Below, piece by piece: positions 21,201 to 30,200 of a stretch of 52,386 nucleotides of DNA. The notes beneath the pieces are model-generated. The model had not been told where the DNA came from. It ran no database searches and saw only the letters and a list, made by a program, of their open reading frames with translations. Location of the stretch: contig JAAUPE010000037.1 in the NCBI GenBank assembly GCA_012034595.1, forward strand, positions 1-52,386, given 5' to 3'. Source of the DNA: Calothrix sp. CSU_2_0 (GTDB lineage Bacteria; Cyanobacteriota; Cyanobacteriia; Cyanobacteriales; Nostocaceae). Each line of letters opens with the position of its first letter. The first letter of the stretch is position 1. The translations under genes and the position numbers were made by a program.

Positions 21201-21465
21201 AAAAAAACCCAACATTATCAAAATTACAACTTCCGCAGCAAATAATTTATTCACACTGCGAATAGCAGATAATGGTCCTGGAATGGCAGAAGAAGTACGT
21301 CAAAAGCTATTTGAAGCATTTTTTACCACCAAACCCGAAAGTCAAGGTACTGGATTAGGACTATCAATTAGCTATCAAATAATTACCGAAGCACATGCTG
21401 GAAAATTAGAGTGTATTTCTTCCCCGGGAAATGGTGCAGAATTTGTAATCCAAATCCCGATTTAG
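15268..21465 (+). CDS. Hybrid Ser/Thr kinase - AAA ATPase - GAF - 2xPAS - histidine kinase
   Basis: A 2065-residue signalling protein, intact. The eukaryotic-type kinase domain (about 8-275) has K39 in VILKVL, HKDIKPSN (132-139) and DFS instead of DFG (153-155); a classic glycine-rich loop is not evident. An AAA/STAND-like ATPase follows: Walker A GYLGVGKS (334-341) and the FMDDTQWID acidic pair (464-465). A long helical, TPR-like middle extends to about 1340. GAF is about 1350-1500. Two PAS domains each start EEQYRGIFE (about 1530 and 1655). The histidine kinase has H1813 in VAHEVNNP, an N-box NQVFMNLLANAIDAL and a G-box [10 protein letters not shown]. This architecture is typical of filamentous cyanobacteria (HstK-like); the stimulus is unknown and no response regulator is adjacent. 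Confidence 0.92.
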   Translation: MPSALTIPGYEIVEIIDEAENRTVCRAKCEKTKYFVILKVLTSEYSTLEQISRIKHEYKATKNLNLDGVVKVYGLETFQNYLVLVAEDFGGISLKEFLSNNNNNGLAIDTFLPISIQIAKSLVSLHTNNIIHKDIKPSNIIINFQTGEVKITDFSIASRLSQQTNQLMNTTELEGTLAYMSPEQTGRMNRCFDYRTDFYSLGVTFYELLTGKLPFDSEDALEIVYGHIAKVPIPAQQLNSSIPDAIAAIITKLMAKNAEDRYQSASGLLVDLQQCWDEYQAGGSIANFVPGECDRKSQLNIPQKLYGREREIEQLSQAFARVNQGSCELVQISGYLGVGKSLLVHQIIPNFVRGGGYFASAKFEQFQSDIPLAVLLQILRNLILQVLTESLERLKVWKEKLVKNLDVNAQLVIDVIPELELLIGKQSPVIKLSPPEELNRYIRTLTDCIKVFATSGHPLVIFMDDTQWIDTASLQSLQLLTSDIENHSLLIITAYRDIKTNYSNPLIRSVETILTTGVTRVESIQLQTLTIKDVEKIIADTLNCSVKDIKNLANLLFEKTQGNPLFLTELIKSLHSDRLLKFDYKKVTWIWDIEQIQHQKITDNVVELMIDKLQQLPTSTQQLLQLAACIGSQFDLQTIITISTNAPEQVMQDIWDALQLDLIVPLNDNYCLFLSSQIDDKIANINTNITHQAKFKFTCDRIQQAAYELTPQSDKKKIHWKIGQLFLKNIPDENVEAYIFELVNHLNAGLEMISPDDNNIELARFNLIAGCKAKAVAAYETALKYLNLGIYLLNYQAWQNNYELILTLHENAIEAAYLSADYGLMEQLAEKVITNAKIPLDTVNVYKNIIQASTVQNKPLQAIEIAKQALQKFGLIFPEEPIESDVQESLQAIAVLFNHKYKHQNKSQNIEDLANLPQMTNENYLAMIQLLSSVIFAAYITAPQLAHLITLKQVELIIKFGNPPSAAFCYACYGMLLISIQQDIETADKFGKLALALAEKNESKSIKAMTYYVVGAFINHGKAHIKESLNLLQIGYQAGLEGGNSEFLGYCLREICHYLYLIGDELVAVEQKLDYIPQVLANLKQERTLYSYQTIWQSVQNWLGKSHNPCILVGEAGDENKLLPILHKANELEGLFHLYLRKLILCCGFGDFKQAVEIAKQARKYLAGGMSFCSLPFFYYYDSLAILATLVQNSSNTKNLLQQVSDNQCILQKWANHAPMNYQHQYDLIEAEKYRFFGQKYQAMEFYDLAISGALANGYIQDTALANERAGEFYLELGKSKIAPSYIWEAYNSYMRWGAKAKIDQLEQHYSQIIQRYLEKDKSKAQSTLTNTRSSTTTSQQVLDLATVIKASEAISSEIVLDKLLQTLLHIILENSSALKGCIILERNQELFIEVADNNENALEIKLQSTKVDSSKDIPISLINYVARTHKSLVLDNASQVGNFQTEPYIAKQQIKSLLCTPILYKGKFIGIVYLENNLVTDAFTKDRLQIIQVLTSQAATAIENAKLFAREQEKSQQLAESLAQLAQKEEQYRGIFENTIDSLTICDLETGKLIQTNISTNKMYGYTSEEWLNIQPNDYVHPDYLHHFGEFIETIKNGKEFFCEIVTFGKDGTLFDVEVKANGIQYNGKLHALSVTRNITDRKRAEKVLQQQEEQYRGIFEAVNDGLSIIDIKTGEMIATNPAYAEMYGYSCEEILQLHPSTYIHPNSLPLFGECIARIRQGKKFECEAVSIRKDGTDFDIEIKATPFTYNGKLSFLAIARDISERKRVENVLKQERKNLEIALENLQRTQAQLVQTEKISQLGQLVAGVAHEVNNPVGFINGNLTHAKQYIEDLINLINLYQEKFPNPGSEILEEIESIDLDFLKEDLLKMISSMKLGTDRIRDIMRSLRNFSRTDASEKRPVDIHENIDTTLIVLSHRLKSRPERPAIQIIKEYGKIPPIPCFSGQINQVFMNLLANAIDALDESNAGKTYLEIEKKPNIIKITTSAANNLFTLRIADNGPGMAEEVRQKLFEAFFTTKPESQGTGLGLSISYQIITEAHAGKLECISSPGNGAEFVIQIPI

Positions 21466-21468
21466 TAG

Positions 21469-21489
21469 AGACGACCCGTCGGGTCGTCT
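21469..21489. terminator. Bidirectional hairpin between the giant kinase gene and topA
   Basis: Perfect 10-base arms AGACGACCCG / CGGGTCGTCT around a single T. It lies just after the kinase stop and between two convergent genes. There is no clear T-tract, so it is a probable rather than certain terminator, and the same palindrome type is also a dispersed cyanobacterial repeat. Confidence 0.5.
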
Positions 21490-21515
21490 GTACAAGAATT
21501 GGGAATTACAGATAT

Positions 21516-21540
21516 CCAATTCCCAATTCCCAATTCCCAA
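21516..21540. repeat. Heptamer tandem repeat (CCAATTC type)
   Basis: Three and a half copies of the 7-base unit CCAATTC between the convergent kinase and topA genes. This is another short tandem repeat of the kind frequent in heterocystous genomes. Confidence 0.65.
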
Positions 21541-21550
21541 TGTGTCATAA

Positions 21551-24244
21551 CTACTTTTTCTTAGTAGCAGTTGTAGAAGACTTGGCAGATTTTTGGCTCG
21601 AAGTCTTACTAGTGGATTTTGTGCTTGATTTTGTGGTTGATTTTGTTGTCGTAGCACCTTTCGACTTACTAGCTGTCTTCCGGGCAGATTTTCCACTTGA
21701 TGACTTACTAGCTAATAACTCCAGTGCAACTTCCAAAGTCATATCCTCCACAGAACTGCCTTCAGGAATACTGACGTTTGTCTTAGCATATTTGATGTAA
21801 GGTCCGTAAGGTCCGTCATAAATATTAATAGGTTGCTCATCGTCAGGATGTACCCCTAATTCCCGTAAAGCAGCCTTAGATTTACTACTAGCCCGTCCCT
21901 TCTTCGGTTCCGACAGTATTTCCAAAGCCCGATCCAAAGTCACCGTCAAAACATTATCACTCGCCTTGAGCGATCGATAATCTTTGCCTTCCTTTCCTTG
22001 GTCGTGAACAACATAGGGACCAAACCTGCCCAAACTTGTTTGAATTCTCCCACCAGTATCGGGGTGGGTTCCCAAAGTGCGAGGTAATGCCAATAAACCA
22101 ATAGCTATTTCCAGAGTCAGGGTTTCGGGAGTCACCCCTTTAGGTAAAGAAGCTTGCTTGGGTTTAGGATTTTCCTCTGTCTTGTCACCCAATTGTACAT
22201 AGGGTCCATAAGCACCAATCTTGATATAAATTGGTTCCCCCGTTTCGGGATGACGACCAACTTCGTCTGGTCCTTCTGTTTTTTGGCGAATTATTGTTTG
22301 AACTTTTTCTAGGTCAAGGTCAGCAGGTGTTAAATCCCTGGGAATTGAAGCGGTGACGGAACCTTCACCATTACTTGCTTCAAGGTAGGCACCAAACTTA
22401 CCAATGCGAACTTTGACGTTGGGAATATGTAAATCTACTGTCCGCGCTTCATCCTTATCAATTTTACTTTCTTGCTCCCTAACCAGAGTTTCTAGTCCCT
22501 TATCCCCCATATAGAAATTGCGTAAATAAGGTAACCATTGAGCTTCACCCGCAGCAATATCATCCAGGGTTTGTTCCATTTTGGAAGTAAAGCTGGGATC
22601 GACAATATCGGGGAAATGTTTTTCCAGCAAGTCTGTCACCGCAAATGCTGTAAACGTGGGAATCAGGGCATTATTCGTTAATTGGGCGTAACCTTTGTCA
22701 ATAATCGTACCAATGATACTCGCATAAGTACTTGGTCGCCCGATGCCTTCGCTCTCCAAGGTTTTCACCAAGCTAGCTTCCGTATACCTTGCAGGGGGCT
22801 GGGTTTCGTGTTTGACATTTTCTAACTCAGCGCATTCGGGGCGATCGCCAACTTTGAGATTAGGCAGAATAATCTCCATATTCTCCAAAGCTGCATCGGG
22901 GTCGTCCGAACCTTCAACATAGGCACGGAGATAACCTTCAAAGTCAATACGCTTACCCGAAGAACGGAAACCAGCATCCTCAACTTGCATCTGAATCGTA
23001 ATTTGCGTTTGTCGCGAATCAGCCATTTGACAAGCAACAGTCCGTTTCCAAATTAGATCGTACAATTTAAATTCGCGATCGCTCGGATTCAAACCTGTTT
23101 CCTGGGGAGTGCGAAAACTATTACCAGCTGGACGGATAGCTTCGTGTGCTTCCTGTGCCCCCTTCGATTTAGTCGTGTATTGACGGGGACTAGGGCTAAG
23201 GTATTCTTTTCCGTAAAGCTTCGCCGCGCATTCGCGGGCAGCCGTTATCGCTTGGTCGGATAAATGTACCGAGTCGGTACGCATGTAAGTTATATAACCT
23301 TGCTCGTACAGGTTTTGAGCAATTCGCATTGTATCGCGGGCAGAAAAACGCAATTTTCGGTTTGCTTCCTGCTGCAATGTGGAAGTGGTAAACGGTGGGT
23401 AAGGTTTGCGTGTGACGGGACGTTCTTCTAAATCTGTAACCGACCAGCTTTTATTCGCTAGTCGTGCTTTCAAAGCTTCGGCTTCGGCTTCTTTGAGTAA
23501 TACGACATTGCGTCCTGTGGTGATTTGTCCGGTGGTGGAGTCAAAATCGCTGCCTGTGGCAACTTTTGTACCTCCTACAGTCACTAACACGGCGCTAAAG
23601 CTAGTTTTGTCGTGCAATAAACTAGCTTTTAAATCCCAAAATGCGCCCGTGCGAAATGCGCGACGCTGCTGTTCTTTTGTGACTAAAAGTCTTACCGCTA
23701 CTGACTGGACGCGACCAGCTGAAAGTCCAAAGGAAATTTTCTTCCACAGCAGGGGTGAAAGGGTATAACCCACAAGTCGATCCAAAATCCGCCGAGTTTC
23801 TTGGGCACGAACAACCTTTTCGTCGATAGTACGACAATTTTTCAGAGCTTTTTGAATCGCTTCCTTGGTAATTTCGTGAAACACCATCCGCTTGGTGGGA
23901 ATTTTGGGATTGAGCAACTGGTACAAATGCCAACTGATGCTTTCCCCTTCTCGATCTTCGTCAGTTGCCAATATCAGTTCGGTGACACCTTTGAGAGCGT
24001 CTTTGAGTTGGGTGACGATTTTCTTTTTGTCTTTGGGGACAACATACAGAGGTTCAAAGTCGGCATCTACATTCACCCCGAGTTGTGCCCATTTCTCTGC
24101 TTTGACTGCGGCGGGAATTTCGCTAGCCGATTGCGGCAAGTCGCGTACATGACCCATTGATGCCTCTACCTTGTATCCAGATGGAAGGTAGTTGCGAATG
24201 GTACGAGCTTTGGTCGGAGATTCAACGATGACGAGGGTTGACAT
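21551..24244 (-). CDS. topA: DNA topoisomerase I
   Basis: An 897-residue type IA topoisomerase that relaxes negative supercoils. The N-terminal Toprim domain begins TLVIVESPTKARTI and carries the acidic motif DEDREGE (95-101). The catalytic tyrosine is Y320 in GYITYMRTDS. After the core there are three or four C-terminal topoisomerase repeats (each with a G.YGPYV-like segment, for example IKIGAYGPYVQLG and LGRFGPYVVHD) and then a Lys/Ser/Thr-rich tail. No cysteine zinc fingers are present, unlike the Escherichia coli enzyme. It is convergent with the giant kinase gene and appears to be a single-gene unit. Confidence 0.96.
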   Translation of the reverse strand: MSTLVIVESPTKARTIRNYLPSGYKVEASMGHVRDLPQSASEIPAAVKAEKWAQLGVNVDADFEPLYVVPKDKKKIVTQLKDALKGVTELILATDEDREGESISWHLYQLLNPKIPTKRMVFHEITKEAIQKALKNCRTIDEKVVRAQETRRILDRLVGYTLSPLLWKKISFGLSAGRVQSVAVRLLVTKEQQRRAFRTGAFWDLKASLLHDKTSFSAVLVTVGGTKVATGSDFDSTTGQITTGRNVVLLKEAEAEALKARLANKSWSVTDLEERPVTRKPYPPFTTSTLQQEANRKLRFSARDTMRIAQNLYEQGYITYMRTDSVHLSDQAITAARECAAKLYGKEYLSPSPRQYTTKSKGAQEAHEAIRPAGNSFRTPQETGLNPSDREFKLYDLIWKRTVACQMADSRQTQITIQMQVEDAGFRSSGKRIDFEGYLRAYVEGSDDPDAALENMEIILPNLKVGDRPECAELENVKHETQPPARYTEASLVKTLESEGIGRPSTYASIIGTIIDKGYAQLTNNALIPTFTAFAVTDLLEKHFPDIVDPSFTSKMEQTLDDIAAGEAQWLPYLRNFYMGDKGLETLVREQESKIDKDEARTVDLHIPNVKVRIGKFGAYLEASNGEGSVTASIPRDLTPADLDLEKVQTIIRQKTEGPDEVGRHPETGEPIYIKIGAYGPYVQLGDKTEENPKPKQASLPKGVTPETLTLEIAIGLLALPRTLGTHPDTGGRIQTSLGRFGPYVVHDQGKEGKDYRSLKASDNVLTVTLDRALEILSEPKKGRASSKSKAALRELGVHPDDEQPINIYDGPYGPYIKYAKTNVSIPEGSSVEDMTLEVALELLASKSSSGKSARKTASKSKGATTTKSTTKSSTKSTSKTSSQKSAKSSTTATKKK

Positions 24245-25153
24245 GGAAATTTCAAAAAAAAGAAAAGCTGCTAGGCTAAACAGTCAAGGGCTGGTGACAC
24301 GCGGGTGTGAATTCCAGCTATCTCAATCTTTAACTTATATCTTGCTAATTTGGCGAGTCTTACTGGTAAATTATGCCTGAAGTTTGGTAAATAAGTAGTT
24401 TATCTGCTTTTGCATTTATTTATTTTTATTTATTTTTGTTCATTTTGCCAAAACTAAAACGAATTTGCGAGTTCAAGCTAGTGAGTTTCTACCTATAGTC
24501 TAGGTGAACATTAAGAAATAAATTATCCATATAATTTTTTTCCTTCGCTGAATTTATCTATGAACACGAATCCCTAGTAAGTAGTTCGCATCTCAAAAAT
24601 TAGATTGACCGGAAATAATGGGATACAAGCCCCGTCCTTGTAGGACGGCTTTATGTTAAAATTATATTTGGTTGAAATACGCACATTCGATTGCAGCGAT
24701 ATATACTCATTATTTGAGTTGAAACCGAGACTGATCCAGTAATAGGGAAAGACTGAAGGGCAATGATAAAGTCCATCCCAGAAGCAAAATAAAAAGTATT
24801 TATTGCTTTTTCAAACAAAACGATACATATAGTCGGGATAGGGCATTGCCACGACTTTAAACGGACATGGAGATTGGGTAAGACTTGCTTGCAAGCATTG
24901 ATCGGCGAAGTGTCAAGGAATCCTCGACCGTTTACGGCGGGGAGGTATGTCAAAATTCAAAATACCTATTAAGGAATGAGGATTTAATAACCTACAACTT
25001 TCGATTTGATTTGGAATGGTGCGTTACGCTGCGCTAACACAACGGCAGTTTTACGGGAGGAGTATCCACACCGCAAACTGCCTCCCCTACTTTTGATACT
25101 TTTACACTTTATATAATCCGCGTTCTTAAGCCGTATAACACATACTTAACACT
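24245..25153. other. Spacer between wecB and topA
   Basis: About 0.9 kb. It contains an IS200/IS605-like remnant at 24625-24955 (listed separately). From about 25019 there is a dispersed-repeat word (TGCGTTACGCTGCGCTAACA), followed by an inverted repeat GGCAGTTT / AAACTGCC. The topA promoter must lie near 24250-24500 but is not distinct. No gene recognised. Confidence 0.45.
24625..24955 (+). mobile_element. IS200/IS605-family remnant (MITE-like, about 330 bp)
   Basis: The left boundary has a hairpin CCGTCCT-TGT-AGGACGG (24632-24648). The right boundary has an imperfect hairpin CCTCGACCG-TTTA-CGGCGGGGAGG (24922-24945), followed by a TATGTCAA-like end. Subterminal hairpins of this kind are the recognition structures of IS200/IS605 elements. 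No transposase or intact TnpB frame remains, although the plus-strand stretch before the right hairpin could be a worn TnpB 3' end. Family assignment is from memory of cyanobacterial elements. Confidence 0.4.
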
Positions 25154-26275
25154 TTATTTACAAGCGTTCTCTAAGTAATTATCTACAATTTGCAAAATTC
25201 GCTCGGCAGCATGTCCATCACCAAACGGATTAATTGCATTTGCGATCGCATCATAAGCGGTTGGGTTCGCCAGTAATTCGGCAGCTTCGGCGACAATTTT
25301 TTGAGTATCTGTACCTACAAGTTTTGCCGTACCCCCAGTTACAGCTTCGGGACGTTCGGTGGTTTCCCGCAATACTAAAACTGGTTTGCCGAGACTAGGA
25401 GCTTCTTCTTGTAAACCCCCCGAATCGGTAAGCAGCAGGTGCGATCGCATAATTGCCCCAACTAATTCGGCATAATCTAATGGTTCGCTCAAGAAAACAC
25501 GGGGATGGTTCCCCAGCATTGCTTGTAATGGTTCGCGGACTGTGGGGTTACGATGCAATGGTAGTAATAAGGCAGTATCGGGAAATTTGTCTAATATTTG
25601 TAAAAACCCTTCAGCAATTCCCTGTAATGGTTCCCCCCAATTTTCCCGTCGATGTACCGTCGCTAACAAAACCCGATGTTTTTCCCACTCCAAACCAGGA
25701 ATATGACAACTAGGTTGTTTTGCTGCCACCTTCAATAAAGCATCAATTACCGTATTCCCAGTTAAATGGATTTGTCCCACAACCCCCGAACGCTGCAAAT
25801 TCTCCACAGCCAAACTCGTGGGAGCAAAATGTAACTGGGTAATCTGGGAAATTAAACGTCGGTTAGCTTCTTCTGGATAAGGATTGTATAAATCATCGGT
25901 TCGCAATCCTGCTTCCACATGTCCCACGGGAATTTGCTGATAGAAAGCAGCCAATGCAGCTGCAAATGCCGTAGTCGTATCTCCTTGTGCGATCGCAAAA
26001 TCTGGTTTATTTTCTTGAAATAATTTTTCCAATCCTTGCAAACTCCGGCAAGTAATATCATTCAGCGATTGCTTGGGTTGCATAATCTCCAAGTCATAAT
26101 CAGCTTTTAAGTCAAACAATTGCATCACCTGTTCTACCATTTCGCGATGCTGTCCTGTCAAAATCACCTTCGACGCAAAACCTGGAGCATTTTTAAAAAC
26201 TTGAATAACTGGGGCTAATTTAATTGCTTCTGGACGAGTACCCAAAATAATATAAACTTGCTTATCTTTAGTCAT
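25154..26275 (-). CDS. wecB: UDP-N-acetylglucosamine 2-epimerase (non-hydrolysing)
   Basis: A 373-residue enzyme that interconverts UDP-GlcNAc and UDP-ManNAc for surface polysaccharide synthesis. Motifs: GTRPEAIKLAPVI at the N-terminus, GQHREM, QGDTTTAFAAALAAF, HVEAGLRT, PYPEEANRR, TVHRRENWGEPL and LTDSGGLQEEAPSLGKPVLVLRE. The length is typical. It stands alone here, with no other polysaccharide genes nearby, flanked by long repeat-rich spacers on both sides. Confidence 0.95.
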   Translation of the reverse strand: MTKDKQVYIILGTRPEAIKLAPVIQVFKNAPGFASKVILTGQHREMVEQVMQLFDLKADYDLEIMQPKQSLNDITCRSLQGLEKLFQENKPDFAIAQGDTTTAFAAALAAFYQQIPVGHVEAGLRTDDLYNPYPEEANRRLISQITQLHFAPTSLAVENLQRSGVVGQIHLTGNTVIDALLKVAAKQPSCHIPGLEWEKHRVLLATVHRRENWGEPLQGIAEGFLQILDKFPDTALLLPLHRNPTVREPLQAMLGNHPRVFLSEPLDYAELVGAIMRSHLLLTDSGGLQEEAPSLGKPVLVLRETTERPEAVTGGTAKLVGTDTQKIVAEAAELLANPTAYDAIANAINPFGDGHAAERILQIVDNYLENACK

Positions 26276-27275
26276 TAGTTGGTAATTATATAGTTGATAG
26301 TTAATGGTAGCGAGTTATTCCTGTATGTTTAATTATTCGATGCGTTAGCCTTCCCGCAGGGTAGCTTACGTTGGCAAAGCCGCTTCAAAGGAGCTAGGTA
26401 TCGCGTTTCCCATACAGCGTACTTACAGAAGATACTCTCTGTCTACTCGCAGGGTAGCTTACCCAAGCGATCGCGAAATAGTCAATTGTCAATAGTTACA
26501 AAAGTCTGTAATTTTTCCAAACAAGTCATCGAGTTGACCCAAATAAAAGAACCCCACCCCCCTACCCCGTTAGCGGAGAGAGGAGTAAAATCATGTTCCC
26601 TCCTCGCTAGCCTGCGGTGTACACACAAGTCCTATTTACAAGCGTTTTAAGGTTTATAGAACCTTTAAACCGTCATTACGTAGCTTGCTTCCACGTAGTG
26701 GTGCGAAGCGAAGTAATCGCAAAAACTACGGGATTATTGCGATTGCTTCGTCGTTCCTCCTCGCAATGACAGCCTTTTGATATTTAAGCCCGAAACCAAG
26801 TGCTAGGTATGATTTTAGGACTTGTGTGTACACCGCAGCCTCACTAGCGCGCAGGAGGGTTAGGGTGGGGTTCTTTTAGACTGGGAGGTAATTTTAGATG
26901 TGTGTATACTTTAGCCTTTTCAAGGGGGATTGAGGGGGCTATTTTGCGATAATTGTAGACCGATTCGAGCCAATCCGTAATCTACAAAGGTGAGATGCTC
27001 CTTCATGCGAACAAGTAATTTTTATCTTAAATTAGGCTTTTAAATCGTAAAAATGAGCTTTTTTGAGGGATTTTGATAGTTTATTTATCTGTATCATTCC
27101 CGTTAATTGTAAGCCTTGTAAAACTTGTAATCTTTGCAGATTTTGTATAAATTGTACGTTCTGTTTTTTATCCAAACAAAATTTATTCTGGCAGTTTTTT
27201 TGACTGAAACTGATATTTAAACTAGATTTGTGGGCAGAATATACAGTAATGTTTCTGATATTAATGTGATTACAG
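26276..27275. other. Repeat-rich spacer upstream of the second giant kinase
   Basis: About 1 kb. At 26338-26475 there are dispersed words, including two copies of GCAGGGTAGCTTAC. A nested inverted-repeat element occupies 26545-26877 (listed separately). The last 350 bases are AT-rich and should hold the promoter of the 27276 gene. No coding frame is credible. Confidence 0.5.
26545..26877. mobile_element. Nested inverted-repeat element (MITE-like)
   Basis: The ends are perfect 15-base inverted repeats: AAAAGAACCCCACCC (26545-26559) and its complement (26863-26877). Further in is a perfect 21-base inverted pair at 26613-26633 and 26817-26837. Inside these lies a second palindromic element, 26672-26770, bounded by GTCATTACG and CGCAATGAC and with complementary AATCGCAA/TTGCGATT segments. 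It has no coding capacity. It looks like one small palindromic repeat inserted into another, or a worn non-autonomous transposon; no transposase family can be assigned. Confidence 0.55.
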
Positions 27276-30200
27276 ATGCAAGTACCTTTAAATGCGATCG
27301 TTAGAATTCCTGGTTACTACGTGACTGAAAAAGTTTATGTAGGTTTAAAAACACTTGTTTATCGAGGAATTAGAGAAATAGATCGAACACCTGTTGTGAT
27401 TAAAGTTCTGCGAGCTGAGTATCCAACCTTCAATGAAGTAACTCAATTCCGCAATCAATACACAATTGTCAAAGAACTCGATTTACCTGCGGTTATTAAA
27501 AGCTATAGTTTGGAAAACTACCGTAATGCATATGCCTTAATCATGGAAGATTTTGGCGGTATTTCACTTCAACATGAGGTAGGAAAATTACTATGTCCAG
27601 GCAAAATCCCGAAGCGGAAGTATTTCAAAAATATTATCCAAAAGAGACTTGAGGCTAAAAATAAGCAAGCAAACAACAAGTCAACAGAAACAAAAGAGAA
27701 GTTACAGGGAGGATATTCCCCACTGCAAACTTCGGATAAAAAAGCAGATTTTATTGGTAATTTTCTCAAAATTGGGATTCAAGTATGTACTGCACTTGAT
27801 GCTGTACATCGTAGTCGCATAATCCATAAAGATATTAAACCTGCAAATATTTTAATTAATCCTCAAACCCACGAAGTCAAACTCATCGACTTTAGCATTG
27901 CATCGCTATTGCCTAAAGGAGTAAATACAATTCCTGTCACTAATATTATCGAAGGAACCCTTGCTTACCTTGCTCCCGAACAAACAGGACGTGTCGATTC
28001 TGTTATTGATTATCGTACCGATTTCTACTCCCTTGGGGTAACTTTCTTTGAATTACTGACTGGAGAAATTCCCTTTGATACAAACGATCCGCTCGAGTTA
28101 ATTTACTCTCATATTGCCAAAGAAATACCGCTTGTAAATTATATTGATAATACTATTCCTCCTATTATTGCCAAAATAGTCAGCAAGCTCATGGCAAAAA
28201 ATCCTGAAAAGCGCTATCAAAGTGCGATGGGATTGAAACATGATTTAGAAACCTGCTTGCAACAGTGGCAAGAAAAAGAAAAAATTGACTATTTTGAATT
28301 AGCTCAACAAGATATTTCCAGCACTTTTACAATTCCAGACAACTTATATGGTCGAGAAACAGATATCCAAATCTTACGGGAAGCTTTTGAGCGAGTTTGT
28401 CAGGGAAAAATAGAAGTAGTTTTTCTTGATGGTGAGTCTGGGGTAGGGAAAACTGCGCTTGTCAACCAAATCAACAAAAATGTTGCGATCGCAAACGGCT
28501 ATTACATTACAGGTAAATATGAAGAATCACCAAATGATATACCTCCGGAGTTTGCAGTGGGGAGCATTCCCCCCGAAGTTTTGTGGACGGAAACCGTCCC
28601 CACAAACTTCTCCCCTGCAACTTCTCCCCTGATTGCATTTGTAGAAGCGATTCGTCACCTAATTGAACAGATAGAAACCGAAACTGACACTCAAATTAGA
28701 ACCTGGAAAAGCAAAATTTTATCGGCATTCCAAGGAGAAGGTCGGGTAATAACAGATATAATTCCTGAATTAGAAAAAATAATTGGTAAACAACCAGAAG
28801 TAACTCAACTTCCAGAAATCGAAGCAAAAAACCGTCTTCACCGACTATTTGCAAAACTTATTTACGTTTTTGCCAGAGAAAACCATCCAATAGTCTTATT
28901 TGTCGATAACCTACATTGGGCAGATGCAGATTCGTTTGCATTCATGCGATCGCTCATAATTGATAATCTCACACTAGACGAACCTCCATCTCTTTCCCAG
29001 CCATTTATAGAAGAAGAAGAAGATAACGAACCTGTGAAAAGTTTGTTATTAGTTGGTGCATATCGCAAGAAAAAACGGGAAACTGGTCCGTGGAAACCGA
29101 TAGAATTAACAATTGCTGACTTTGAAAGAATCGAGACACCAAAAATCTTTACATCTATTAATATAGAACCTTTTTCTTTAGGTGACGTAAATACCCTAAT
29201 TTCCCAAACAATCCGTCACGATAACTCTACTACTTGTTTCTTTTCCCAAATGGTTTTTGCCAAAACCCAAGGCAATCAATTCTTATCAGTAAATTTCTTG
29301 CGATCGCTATATGACCAAAAACTAATCACCTTTAATTTTGAGACTCTTGAATGGGAATATGACATTATTGGTATCAAAGAGTTATGTATAACTGATGATG
29401 TACTTGATGTGATGGCAAGGGAACTATACCTATTAGGCTCACCATTTAGAAAAATATTAAAACTAGCTGCATGTCTTGATGGTAAATTTAACTATACAAC
29501 TCTGTGTATTATTAGCCAAGAAGAACCTTTAATAGTCAAAGCTAGATTGTGGGAAGCATTGCTGAAGGGTTTAGTTATACCAGAAACCGTCACACAAACA
29601 GTTTGCTTGGCTGGTAATACTGATGAAAATCTGGAGATAGATTTTTCAGAGTTAGATTTATTTGAAGGTAAAGAACCTTATATAGTTCCGGTATTAGATC
29701 ATATCTCTATAGACTATTATTTCATACACGATCGCATCAAACAAGCCGCCTACGATTTAATTCCAGAAGACGAAAGAAAAGCTACTCATTTGAGAGTTGG
29801 ATATTTACTGGTACATAGTACTCCGAAATCCCAGAGAGAAGAAAGGATTTTTGAGTTAGTCAATCAATTTAATATTGCTTTTGATTTAATTACCGAAAGA
29901 GAAGAACTTGATGGACTTGCAGAAATGAATTTGTGCGCTGGACGTAAAGCTTTAGGGTTAGCAGAATATTCAGCAGCATATAATTATTTGATTTTCGGGA
30001 TTAAGTCTCTTGCTGAGGATAGCTGGGAAACTAATTACGAAATGTCTCTAGCTTTGTATGAGACAACAGCAGAAGCAGCATATTTAAGCGGTCACTTTGA
30101 GGAATCTGAGCAATATATTGACGTAGTCTTAGCTTCTGCGAAAACACTACTGGAAAAAATTAAAGTTTACGAAGTGAAAATCCAAGCTTATGGAGCGCAG

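Noticed and set aside
24651-24953. A 100-codon frame on the minus strand
   Set aside because: It lies wholly inside the IS200/IS605-like remnant, shows no family similarity and covers both end hairpins, so it is a chance frame.
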